Shown here in pieces: positions 14,013-22,600 of a DNA stretch of 30,308 nt. Each line of letters opens with the position of its first letter. Position 1 is the stretch's first letter. The DNA comes from Bacteroidales bacterium UBA3764 (lineage in GTDB: Bacteria > Bacteroidota > Bacteroidia > Bacteroidales > UBA932), in the NCBI GenBank assembly GCA_002371115.1, contig DFFY01000031.1:1-30308 (forward strand), read 5' to 3'. Under the pieces are notes generated by a model. The model saw only the letters and a program-made list of their open reading frames with translations. It ran no database searches and was not told the DNA's origin. The translations under genes were made by a program, and so were the position numbers.

Positions 14013-16922
14013 ATGGACAACACCGCCTCCCTCATGGCCAAACGGATTCGCCGAATCCTGCTGGTATGCAACAATTACGACAATTTCTCGCTGGAAGAGG
14101 ACGGACGCCTGGACATGCGCATCTCCCACGAGTATGCGGAGCTCAACCTGAGCGGTCCGCCCGTCTTTGAACGGGCCTCCAGCACCCGTGAGGCGTTGGA
14201 ACGCGCCCAGGCCGGCGGCCGCTGGGACCTGGTGATTACGCTGTACAACGTGGGAGAGGTGGATGTATTTGACTTTGCCGCCCGGATGAAGGCCTTCGAC
14301 GCCTCCACCCCGGTGGTCCTCCTGACCTCCTTTTCCAAGGAAGTGTACCGCCAGCTGGAGAAGCGGGACCTGAGCCATATCGACCATATCTTCAACTGGA
14401 ACGGCAGCACAGACCTCATCATTGCCATCATCAAACTGCTGGAAGACAGCATGAATGCCCCGCAGGACATCCTGCAGGACGGTGTGCAGTGCATTTTGCT
14501 GGTGGAAGACTCCGTGCGCTACTATTCCACTTATTTGCCGCTGCTGTACAAGCTGGTGTTGCAGCAGAACATTGACGCCGTACGCGACGCCCTCAACGAG
14601 GAACAGCAGATTTTCCGCAAGCGCGCCCGGCCCAAAATTCTCATGGCCACCAACTATGACGACGCCGTGGCCCTGTACAACCGGTACAAGGAGAACCTCC
14701 TGGGCGTGATTTCCGACATTGGCTTTGTGCTGCACCGGCACGACAAACCGGCGTTGGAAAAACTGGACGCCGGCGTGGACCTGTGCAAGATGATCCGCCG
14801 GGAAATCCCCAAGATGCCCATCCTCATGCAAAGCTCGCAGGAGAGCATGCGTTCGGTGGCGGAAGGCCTCCGGGCCGGCTTCCTGATGAAGCGCTCCAAA
14901 ACGCTTACCCATGAGCTGTCGGAATACATCGGCCGGGAATTCGGCTTTGGCGATTTTGTGGCCACGGACGACAAAGGCCGCGAGACCGCCCGCGCCCATG
15001 ACCTGCAGGGGGCCGAGGAACTCATCGCCCGCCTGCCGGAAAAGCAGCTGGAAAAGCTCCGGAGCAAGAATTACGTATCCCGCTGGCTGCTGGCCCGTGG
15101 TATCTTCGAGGAAGGCAACGCCCTCAAAAATACCACCTTCGACAGCACGGAAGCATTCCGGGAAACGGCCGTAGCCCGCATCCACGACTACCGGGTGAAA
15201 CAGAGCCTGGGCGTGGTGGCCCGCTTTGACCCGTCCACCTACAACGACACCATCTGGTTCTCCCGCATCGGGGACGGCTCCATTGGCGGAAAAGCCCGCG
15301 GCCTGGCCTTCCTGAACCATATCCTGTACAAGTACAAGCTGTACGGGGCATGGGACGGGGTGCGGCTCACGGTGCCGCGGACGCTGGTGATAGCCACGGA
15401 ATACTTCGACCGTTTCATCCTGGAAAACGGCCTGCAGTATGTGATTAATGCCGATGTCTCCGACGCGGAGATTCTGTCGGAGTTCGTATCGTCCAACCTG
15501 CCGGCAGAACTGACGGACGCCCTGCGCGCCTTCATCCGCGTGGTGCGGAAACCGCTCGCCGTGCGCTCGTCGTCCAAACTGGAAGACTCTTACTATCAGC
15601 CGTTTGCGGGCGTCTATTCCACGTACATGATTCCGGCGGTGGAGAACGAGGACCAGCAGCTGCGCCTGCTGGCCAAGGCCATCAAGAGCGTATATGCCAG
15701 CGTGTATTTTGCGGCGTCGCGCGGCTATATCACCGCCACGGCCAACGTTATCTCGGAAGAGAAGATGGCCATCATCCTGCAGGAGGTGTGCGGCAGCGAG
15801 GAGCAGGGCTTCTTCTTCCCCACCCTGTCCGGCGTGGCGCGGAGCGTGAATTTCTATCCCATCGGCTACGAAAAAGCGGAGGAAGGCATTGTGAAACTGG
15901 CTTACGGCCTGGGCAAGGCGGTTGTCGACGGCGACCAGGTGCTCCGCTTCTCCCCCGCCTATCCCAAGCACGTGCTGCAAACTTCCACGCCGGAACTGTG
16001 CATGCGCGAGACGCAGCAGGAAATGTATGCGCTGAACCTGCAGCCGGAAAAATTCAAGACGTCGGTGGACGACGCCGTCAACCTGGAACGCATCCCGGTG
16101 AGCGACTGCGGCCGCTTCGCCTCCTTCCAGAAAGTGTGCTCCACCTACGACTACGAGAACCAGCGCATGGTGGACTCGCCCTTCGCCAAGGGGCCCAAGG
16201 CCATCACCTTCGCCCACGTGCTGCGCTACGGGACATTCCCGCTGGCGGCCATCGTGCAGCGGCTGCTGGATATTTGCACGGCCGAAATGCAGGGAAGCGT
16301 GGAGTTGGAATTTGCGGCAGACCTTTCCACGGGCATCTTTAACGCCCTGCAAATCAGGCCCATATCGTCCGACAGTTTACAGGCCGATGTGGACTGGCGC
16401 AACATTGACTGTTCCGGTGCCCTCATCACCTCGGAGAGCGCCCTGGGAACCGGCCGGATAGAGGGCCTGCAGGATGTGGTGTACCTGAAGGCATCGGCCT
16501 TCGACAAAATGAAAACCGTGGAGATGGCCGACGAGCTTCGCGCACTGAATACCCAGTTCCGCGCTGCCGGAAAACAATATGTACTGATTGGTTTTGGCCG
16601 ATGGGGTTCCAGCATTCCCACCCTGGGCGTTCCGGTGGCCTGGAGCGACATTTCCGAGGCCCGCGTGCTGGTGGAGTGCGCCCTGCCGGACTTCCGCGTG
16701 GACCCGTCCCAGGGCACGCACTTCTTCCAGAACCTCACTTCCTTTAACGCGGGCTATGTGAACGTGGATCCCTATTCCCGCAGAGGGGACGCGATGGACC
16801 TCAGCGCCCTGGATGCCCTCCCCGCCGTGTACGAGACGCCCTGGCTCCGCCACGTGCACCTGGATGCTCCCCTCACCGTCTGCGTAGATGGCCGCGAGGG
16901 CCGCGCCGTGATAAAACTCTAG
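14013..16922 (+). CDS. Double receiver domain fused to a PEP synthase/PPDK-type ATP-grasp domain
   Basis: A 969-residue protein. Residues ~12-150 resemble a response-regulator receiver (RRILLVCNNYD), but no acceptor Asp is seen where expected (VITLYNVG). Residues ~160-310 form a second, better-preserved receiver: acidic pair Glu165-Asp166 (LLVEDS), acceptor Asp235 in ISDIGF, Ser in LMQSSQ and Lys293 in LMKRSK. From about 420 on there is a PPDK_N-type ATP-grasp domain: GGKARGLAFL (Lys427), VRSSSKLEDS, FAGVYSTY, and the late LEFAADLSTGIFNALQIRPIS. The phosphohistidine swivelling domain and the PEP/pyruvate TIM barrel of true PEP synthase are absent, so PEP synthesis is not expected. It follows gdhA by 6 nt, suggesting a link to nitrogen or carbon status. 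Databases often label such proteins 'PEP synthase'; its real substrate is unknown. Confidence 0.85.
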   Translation: MDNTASLMAKRIRRILLVCNNYDNFSLEEDGRLDMRISHEYAELNLSGPPVFERASSTREALERAQAGGRWDLVITLYNVGEVDVFDFAARMKAFDASTPVVLLTSFSKEVYRQLEKRDLSHIDHIFNWNGSTDLIIAIIKLLEDSMNAPQDILQDGVQCILLVEDSVRYYSTYLPLLYKLVLQQNIDAVRDALNEEQQIFRKRARPKILMATNYDDAVALYNRYKENLLGVISDIGFVLHRHDKPALEKLDAGVDLCKMIRREIPKMPILMQSSQESMRSVAEGLRAGFLMKRSKTLTHELSEYIGREFGFGDFVATDDKGRETARAHDLQGAEELIARLPEKQLEKLRSKNYVSRWLLARGIFEEGNALKNTTFDSTEAFRETAVARIHDYRVKQSLGVVARFDPSTYNDTIWFSRIGDGSIGGKARGLAFLNHILYKYKLYGAWDGVRLTVPRTLVIATEYFDRFILENGLQYVINADVSDAEILSEFVSSNLPAELTDALRAFIRVVRKPLAVRSSSKLEDSYYQPFAGVYSTYMIPAVENEDQQLRLLAKAIKSVYASVYFAASRGYITATANVISEEKMAIILQEVCGSEEQGFFFPTLSGVARSVNFYPIGYEKAEEGIVKLAYGLGKAVVDGDQVLRFSPAYPKHVLQTSTPELCMRETQQEMYALNLQPEKFKTSVDDAVNLERIPVSDCGRFASFQKVCSTYDYENQRMVDSPFAKGPKAITFAHVLRYGTFPLAAIVQRLLDICTAEMQGSVELEFAADLSTGIFNALQIRPISSDSLQADVDWRNIDCSGALITSESALGTGRIEGLQDVVYLKASAFDKMKTVEMADELRALNTQFRAAGKQYVLIGFGRWGSSIPTLGVPVAWSDISEARVLVECALPDFRVDPSQGTHFFQNLTSFNAGYVNVDPYSRRGDAMDLSALDALPAVYETPWLRHVHLDAPLTVCVDGREGRAVIKL

Positions 16923-16955
16923 CTGGTCGACAACTATCTGATAATCAATACTATC

Positions 16956-16994
16956 CTTATAATCCTCGGCTCCTTTTGCGCCGAGGATTATAAG
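16956..16994. terminator. Perfect 15-bp hairpin between two convergent genes
   Basis: Arms at 16956-16970 (CTTATAATCCTCGGC) and 16980-16994 are exact reverse complements around a 9-nt loop. It lies in the 94-nt gap between convergent genes, where a bidirectional terminator is expected. Neither strand has a clear T tract after the stem, so it is an atypical intrinsic terminator or an RNA 3'-end protecting hairpin. Nothing else is recognised in the gap. Confidence 0.6.
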
Positions 16995-17016
16995 CAATAT
17001 GGTGAGAATCAATGAC

Positions 17017-18561
17017 TTAGCGACCAGCAGCAACGGCGCAATTAATGCCATCCAGGGCGGAGGAAACAATGCCACCGGCGTACCCTGCGCCTTCCCCACA
17101 GGGATACAGACCGGGAACGTCCACGTGCTCCAGGGTTTCCGGGTTCCGCGGGAGGCGGACCGGCGAAGAAGTGCGGGACTCCACGCCCAACAGCAGCGCG
17201 TCGTTGGTGTAGTAACCGCGCATGCTCCTTTCCACCATGGGAAACACCTTCCGCAAACGGGAAGCCACATGCTCCGGCAGCAGTTCATGCAACGGGGCCG
17301 ATACCGTTCCGGGATGATAGGAAGTCTTGGGCAAGTCCTTGGATACCAGCCCCCTGCAGAAGTCTTTCATGCGCTGGGCAGGTGCTGTGAAAGGATGCTT
17401 GGCACCGTGCTCCTGCGCATAGCGGTACATGGCCCGCTCCACATCCCGCTGGAAATCCATGAGGGCAAAAGGACCGGTATACTGCTCCGGCTGGTCTCCG
17501 GGTTCAATCTGCACCACCACACCGGCATCGGCCCATTTGGAATTGCGGGCCGCATTGGACATGCCGTTGAGCACCACGGTCTCCGGCTCGGTGGAGGAAG
17601 GGACCAGGATGCCGCCCGGACACATGCAGAAGGAGAACACGCCGCGACCGTCTACCTGCTGCACAAAAGCATATTCCGCCGTTGGCATAAACGGCTGATA
17701 CTTACCATGATACCGAATCTGGTTCAAGAGCCACTGCGGGTGCTCCACCCGCACGCCCAGGGCAAAGCCCTTGGCCTCCAGCGTCCAGCCTTTAGCCTGG
17801 AAAAGTTCATAGATATCCCGTGCCGAATGGCCCGTTGCCAGAATCACCTGGGAAGCCGCATAAACGCTTGTGCCACAGTGTACATCAAAGCCGCCATCGG
17901 CCCGGCGGGCAATATCCGTCACCCGCGCGTCAAAATGGTATTCCCCACCATGCGCCTCGATGCACTGGCGAATGTTTTTCACCACCTCCGGCAGTTTGTC
18001 TGTGCCGATATGCGGATGGGCATCGATCAGAATGTCCGGGTGTGCGCCGAAGGCCACCAGCTGGTGCAGCACCTCCCGGATATCGCCCCGCTTGGAAGAA
18101 CGCGTGTACAGCTTTCCGTCGCTGAACGCACCGGCACCGCCTTCCCCGTAGCAATAGTTGGAATCCGGGTCCAGCACGCCTTCCGTGGAAAGCCGCGCCA
18201 TGTCCACTTTGCGCCGCTCCACATCTTTTCCCCTTTCCAGGACGATGGGCTTCAGGCCCAGCTGGAGAAGCTTGAGGGCGGCAAACATGCCCGCGGGACC
18301 GGCGCCCACCACAATTACGGGACGCGCCTGGTGCACCTCCAGGTAAGGAGCCACGCGATACGTCTCATAGGGCTCGTTATCCCGATAGGCCTGCACACGG
18401 TAGCGGTACAGGATATCCTGCCGGGCGTCAATGCTCCGGCGGGTTACTTCCACATGGCCCACTTTCTCCGGCTTCACGCCCAGGGCCTTGGCAGCCGCCT
18501 CACGGAGCTGTGCGTCCGTGAGTTCCTTGCCTATTTTCTGTGCTATCTCGAATTCTTTCAT
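17017..18561 (-). CDS. FAD-dependent dehydrogenase, COG2509-type
   Basis: A 514-residue flavoprotein. An N-terminal ~75-residue region (KIGKELTDAQLREAAAKALG) precedes the FAD Rossmann motif IVVGAGPAGMFAA (GAGPAG at 86-91) with the adenosine-ribose acid in VLERGKDVE. Later segments are YGEGGAGAFSDGKLYTR, VILATGHSARDIYELF, FCMCPGG, and the C-terminal FAD-contact motif YPCGEGAGYAGGIVSSALDG. This pattern matches the widespread uncharacterised 'FAD-dependent dehydrogenase' group, related to the HI0933/BaiN-type flavoproteins. No substrate is known. It starts 6 nt after the tsaD stop, so the two are an operon from the tsaD promoter. The ATG at 18561 is the only plausible start because of this spacing. 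The gene converges on the receiver/ATP-grasp gene. Confidence 0.85.
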   Translation of the reverse strand: MKEFEIAQKIGKELTDAQLREAAAKALGVKPEKVGHVEVTRRSIDARQDILYRYRVQAYRDNEPYETYRVAPYLEVHQARPVIVVGAGPAGMFAALKLLQLGLKPIVLERGKDVERRKVDMARLSTEGVLDPDSNYCYGEGGAGAFSDGKLYTRSSKRGDIREVLHQLVAFGAHPDILIDAHPHIGTDKLPEVVKNIRQCIEAHGGEYHFDARVTDIARRADGGFDVHCGTSVYAASQVILATGHSARDIYELFQAKGWTLEAKGFALGVRVEHPQWLLNQIRYHGKYQPFMPTAEYAFVQQVDGRGVFSFCMCPGGILVPSSTEPETVVLNGMSNAARNSKWADAGVVVQIEPGDQPEQYTGPFALMDFQRDVERAMYRYAQEHGAKHPFTAPAQRMKDFCRGLVSKDLPKTSYHPGTVSAPLHELLPEHVASRLRKVFPMVERSMRGYYTNDALLLGVESRTSSPVRLPRNPETLEHVDVPGLYPCGEGAGYAGGIVSSALDGINCAVAAGR

Positions 18562-18567
18562 ACCAGG

Positions 18568-19590
18568 CTAAAAATCCGCCATGCGGGAAACGGGGGCTAC
18601 GTCCAGCGGGGTGCGAACACCGGCCTTGTACTGGAACCAGCCGGCCACGGCTATCATGGCCGCATTGTCCGTAGTAAACTTAAATTCAGGCAGATACACA
18701 TTCCAGTGGCGCTTGGCGCCTTCCTCCAGCATGCGCTGGCGCAGGCCGCTGTTGGCCGACACCCCGCCGCCGATGGTGATTTCCCGGATGCGGGTTTCTT
18801 TGGCCGCCCGGATAAGCTTGCCCATGAGTACGTCGATGAGCGTTTTCTGGAAACTGGCACACAGGTCCTCCTTGTTCTTCTCCAGAAAATCCGGATCCTC
18901 AGCCATCTGGTCCCGCACAAAATACAGGAGCGAGGTTTTTACGCCCGAAAAACTGTAGTCCAGCCCCGGGATATTGGGCTTGGCAAAGTGGAAACGCTCC
19001 GGGTCCCCGAGCTTGGCCAGCCGGTCAATGACCGGACCGCCGGGATAGCCCAGCCCAAGCATCTTGGAACATTTGTCGAAGGCCTCGCCTACGGCATCGT
19101 CGATGGTCTGTCCCAGGATGTCATACGAGAGTGGACTATTTACCCGCACAATCTGGGAATTGCCGCCGGAAACCAGCAGGCACAGATACGGGAACGAGGG
19201 CTCTCGCACGGGGACGCCTTCCTGCCGCACGAAACCGGCCAGGATGTGTCCCTGCAGGTGATTCACCATGACCATGGGAATATCCAGGGAAAGGGACAGC
19301 GCCTTGGCGAAGGAAGTGCCCACCAGCAGCGAGCCCAGCAGGCCCGGACCACGGGTGAAGGCGATGGCCGTAAGGTCCCCCGCCGCCACGCCGGCCTTCC
19401 GCAAGGCTTCCGAAACCACCGGAACGATATTCTGCTCATGCGCCCGCGATGCCAGTTCCGGCACCACACCGCCAAAATCCTTGTGAACCTGCTGTGACGC
19501 AATGACATTGGACAGCAAAACGCCGTCGCGGATGACGGCCGCCGACGTATCGTCACAAGAAGATTCTATTCCCAAAATAATGTCTGCCAT
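18568..19590 (-). CDS. tsaD: tRNA N6-adenosine threonylcarbamoyltransferase
   Basis: A 340-residue TsaD (Kae1/Gcp family), which transfers the threonylcarbamoyl group to A37 of ANN-reading tRNAs together with TsaB and TsaE. Motifs are LGIESSCDDTSAAVI at the N-terminus, the metal-binding HxxxH as NHLQGH (His111, His115), TRGPGLLGSLLVG, LLVSGGNSQIV, GGGVSANSGLR and a late TTDNAAMIA containing the third metal ligand, Asp308. Length is standard. It is transcribed divergently from tamB out of a 60-nt region with overlapping promoters and is followed after 6 nt by the flavoprotein gene. The window also holds mtaB, whose product adds the methylthio group to t6A made by this pathway, but in a separate operon. 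Confidence 0.97.
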   Translation of the reverse strand: MADIILGIESSCDDTSAAVIRDGVLLSNVIASQQVHKDFGGVVPELASRAHEQNIVPVVSEALRKAGVAAGDLTAIAFTRGPGLLGSLLVGTSFAKALSLSLDIPMVMVNHLQGHILAGFVRQEGVPVREPSFPYLCLLVSGGNSQIVRVNSPLSYDILGQTIDDAVGEAFDKCSKMLGLGYPGGPVIDRLAKLGDPERFHFAKPNIPGLDYSFSGVKTSLLYFVRDQMAEDPDFLEKNKEDLCASFQKTLIDVLMGKLIRAAKETRIREITIGGGVSANSGLRQRMLEEGAKRHWNVYLPEFKFTTDNAAMIAVAGWFQYKAGVRTPLDVAPVSRMADF

Positions 19591-19612
19591 ACGCTTCTAA
19601 CGGAAAAATCAA

Positions 19613-19643
19613 TTGCAAAGATAGTAATAAATTACTATTTTTG
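19613..19643 (+). promoter_or_regulatory. tamB promoter (TTG, 20 nt, TATTTTTG)
   Basis: TTG at 19613-19615, a 20-nt spacer and TATTTTTG at 19636-19643 match the Bacteroidota promoter. Seven bases (TAGATTA) separate the box from the tamB ATG, so a leaderless or nearly leaderless transcript is predicted. This promoter would also drive the downstream seven-gene chain. Confidence 0.75.
19616..19623 (-). promoter_or_regulatory. -7 box of the tsaD promoter (TATCTTTG)
   Basis: On the minus strand TATCTTTG lies 25 nt before the tsaD ATG. It fits TAnnTTTG. No strong -33 element is seen. It directly abuts the -33 TTG of the tamB promoter on the opposite strand, so the two RNA polymerases could not bind at once. 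Confidence 0.65.
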
Positions 19644-19650
19644 TAGATTA

Positions 19651-22600
19651 ATGAGGCGCGCCCTAAAAATATTGGCATGGCTGCTGGGCCTGTTTCTCCT
19701 GCTCATTCTGGCGGGCGCCGTCGTCATTCAGTCGCCGCGCGTACAAACCTTCATTACCGGCCAGGTGGTGGAACGCCTGCGGGGACAGCTGGACGCAGAC
19801 ATCGACATCGGACTGGTCACCCTGCGTCCCTTCGACGCCGTGGTGCTGCACGACGTTCTCATGAAAGACCCGGCCCCCGTCGTCAACGGCATGGACACGG
19901 TGGCGTGCATCGACAATCTTACCGTCAAATTCTCCCTGCTGGGCCTCCTTCAGAACGGCAGCGTCCATGTGAAGCGCCTCAAACTCAACGGCGGGGTATT
20001 CAACCTCTCCGTGGAACCGGACCCGGACAGCCCCATCGGCTCCACCATGAACCTGTACCGCGTGCTGCGCATCCAGACCAAGGAAAGCGCCGGTCCTTCC
20101 CACTGGGGAGACCTCATCAGCGCCAAATACGTACAAGTGAGCAACTTCACCTTCCGATACGCCAGCATCGAGAATGCCCTGAACATGTTGGCCGAAGGCA
20201 GTTTCTTTGCCGACGGGTCCATCGACTGGAACGACTTTTCCGTCCATGTGGATGACCTGGTGGCCGGCAACCTGGCGGTAAAGGACGACCTGATTACCGG
20301 CACCGTCCAGCGCCTCATCGCGCAGGAAACCGGTTCCGGGTTCCGGATCGACATGGCATCGGCCCAACACGTGCAGGTGGGTCTGGAGAATGTCACCATC
20401 GACGGCCTGCACCTGCAGAGCGGCCATACGGACGCCCATCTGAGCCGCTTTGTCATGGACGGGGCCATCGACTATTACTCGGATTTTATCCGGAAAATCC
20501 GCCTGGACGCCCAGATTGCAGACGGCTCCGTCATCGCCATGCCCACCCTGCGCTATTTTGCCGACGGCCTGGGCGGCATCACCTTCGAAGGAGGCGTACG
20601 GGGCCATGTGAGCGGAACAGTGGAAGACTTGCAACTGGAGACGCTCCGCATCGAAGACGACCACAACGATGTGCAGCTGCGCGGCAACGGACGCATCCAG
20701 GGCCTTCCGGAGATAGAAGACACACACTTTGACTTCCAACTGAACGAGCTCCGCTTCACCCTGGACGGTCTGGGCGGCTTTGTAGAAGCCTGGGCGCCGG
20801 GAACGGACCTGGACCTGTCCCAGCTGGCCCGCGGAGAGCGTTTCCGTTTTTCCGGCCATGTCGCCGGCCTCCTGAACAAACTGCACGTCAACGGCGACAT
20901 CCGTTCCCGTATCGGCCATGTCCGGGCCGATGCCACCCTGCAGAACGCCGTAAAAGAAAACGCCCCCATCATCCTGGGGGGTACCATCCGGACGGAAGAC
21001 CTGCACCTGGGGAAAATCCTGAATACGCCTTCCCTGGGGCCGCTCACCATGGAGACGGGCCTGGAAGCCCGTTTTGACAAAAAGATGGAGGTCCGGCTGG
21101 ACTCCCTGCACATCTCCCGCCTGCAAGCTTTGGAATATGATTATTCGGACATCTCCGCCGCGGGCACGTACAGCGACGACGCATTCGACGGCCGCATCAT
21201 TGCCGCAGATCCCAACCTGAACTTCCTCTTCCAGGGCACCTTCAACCTGTCCCGGCACACCCGGAACGCCGTATATCGCTTCTATGCCTCCCTGGGCTAT
21301 GCCGACCTTCATGCGCTTCACCTGGACAGCCGGCCGCACGCAAAAATCAGCCTGCAGGCGTCGTCCAACTTCCTGCGCACGGAAACGCATGAACTGCTGG
21401 GCGATATCCACCTGAGCGACATCTGGCTGGAAAGTGAAACCGGGCGCAACGAACTGGGGAATGTAACGGTGCAGGCCCACGCCAATGACAATGTAAACCG
21501 CATCCGCCTGGAGTCCAGTTTCCTGGATGCTTCCTATGTTGGCGATGCCGCCCCCGCACGCTTCCTCAACGACCTCCAGTACCTGGTGTTGCAGCGGGAC
21601 GTTCCCGCCCTGCTCAAGCAGGCTCCCGAGCCGTGGAAGGGCGCCACCTATGACGTAAACCTGAACGTAAAAGGCTCGCAGTTGCTGTGGAATTTCCTGG
21701 TTCCCGGACTCTATCTGGAAAAGAACACCCGCATGGCCCTCCAGGTGAACGACGCAGGCCTGCTCACCGCTCAGGTAATATCCGGGCGCATTGCCTACAA
21801 GGACAAATTCATCAAGGACCTGCAGCTGGACTTCGACAACGGGAACGCTGTGCAGACGGCCCTGCTCACCGGCAAGCAAATCTCGCTCTCGGGGACGCAA
21901 ATCCTGAACAACCGCATTTCTTTCTTTGCCGATGACAACCAGGTGGGCCTGGGTTACACCTTTGACAATGGAGAACAGGGAAGCAGCCATGCGGAACTGT
22001 ATATTTCCGGAGACCTGGACCGTGACGAGAAAGGGCTCATCGTCAACGCCCGTGCCCTTCCCTCCAATATTTACTACAAAGGCAACGGCTGGGGCATTAC
22101 CAGCGGTGACATCCGCTACAGCGGCGGTGACTTCTCCATCCAGCAGCTGATGGCCCGCCATGACAGCGAAACCCTGCTGGTGGACGGCCGCCTGTCCCGG
22201 GACAGGACGGACACCCTCACCGTGATGATGGACAAGTTCGACATCGGCCTGCTGAATACCCTCAGCGGGAAATTGCCTTCCCTGGAGGGCAAGGCCACCG
22301 GAAAAGCCCTCCTGCTCTCCCCTTCCGTCCCTTCCATCGGCCTGCTCGCCGGCATCCGCTGCGACTCCACCTATGTCGCCGGACAACGCATGGGCCAGCT
22401 CAATATCTTCAGCGGCTGGAACGACGAGAATCAGCGCTTCGACATTGCCGTCAGCAACCTTCTCAACGGCCGCAGCAACGTAAACGCCGTCGGTTACCTG
22501 ACTCCGGACAACGGCACCATCCATGCATCGGCACAGCTGAACCGCTTCAACATGGGATATGCCGCACCGCTCCTGCAGGATGTCTTTGCCCAGTTCGGCG

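Noticed and set aside
12531..16352. A 1273-codon open frame on the minus strand opposite gdhA and the ATP-grasp gene
   Set aside because: It mirrors the codon pattern of well-supported plus-strand genes in GC-rich DNA; its translation is His/Gly/Val-rich and shows no family motif.
14013..16922. Naming the receiver/ATP-grasp protein as a functional PEP synthase
   Set aside because: The phosphohistidine and PEP-binding domains needed for that reaction are missing from the 969-residue protein.
16377..17288. A minus-strand open frame spanning the convergent gap at 16923-17016
   Set aside because: It overlaps two well-supported genes in other frames and crosses the perfect hairpin; no family match by eye.
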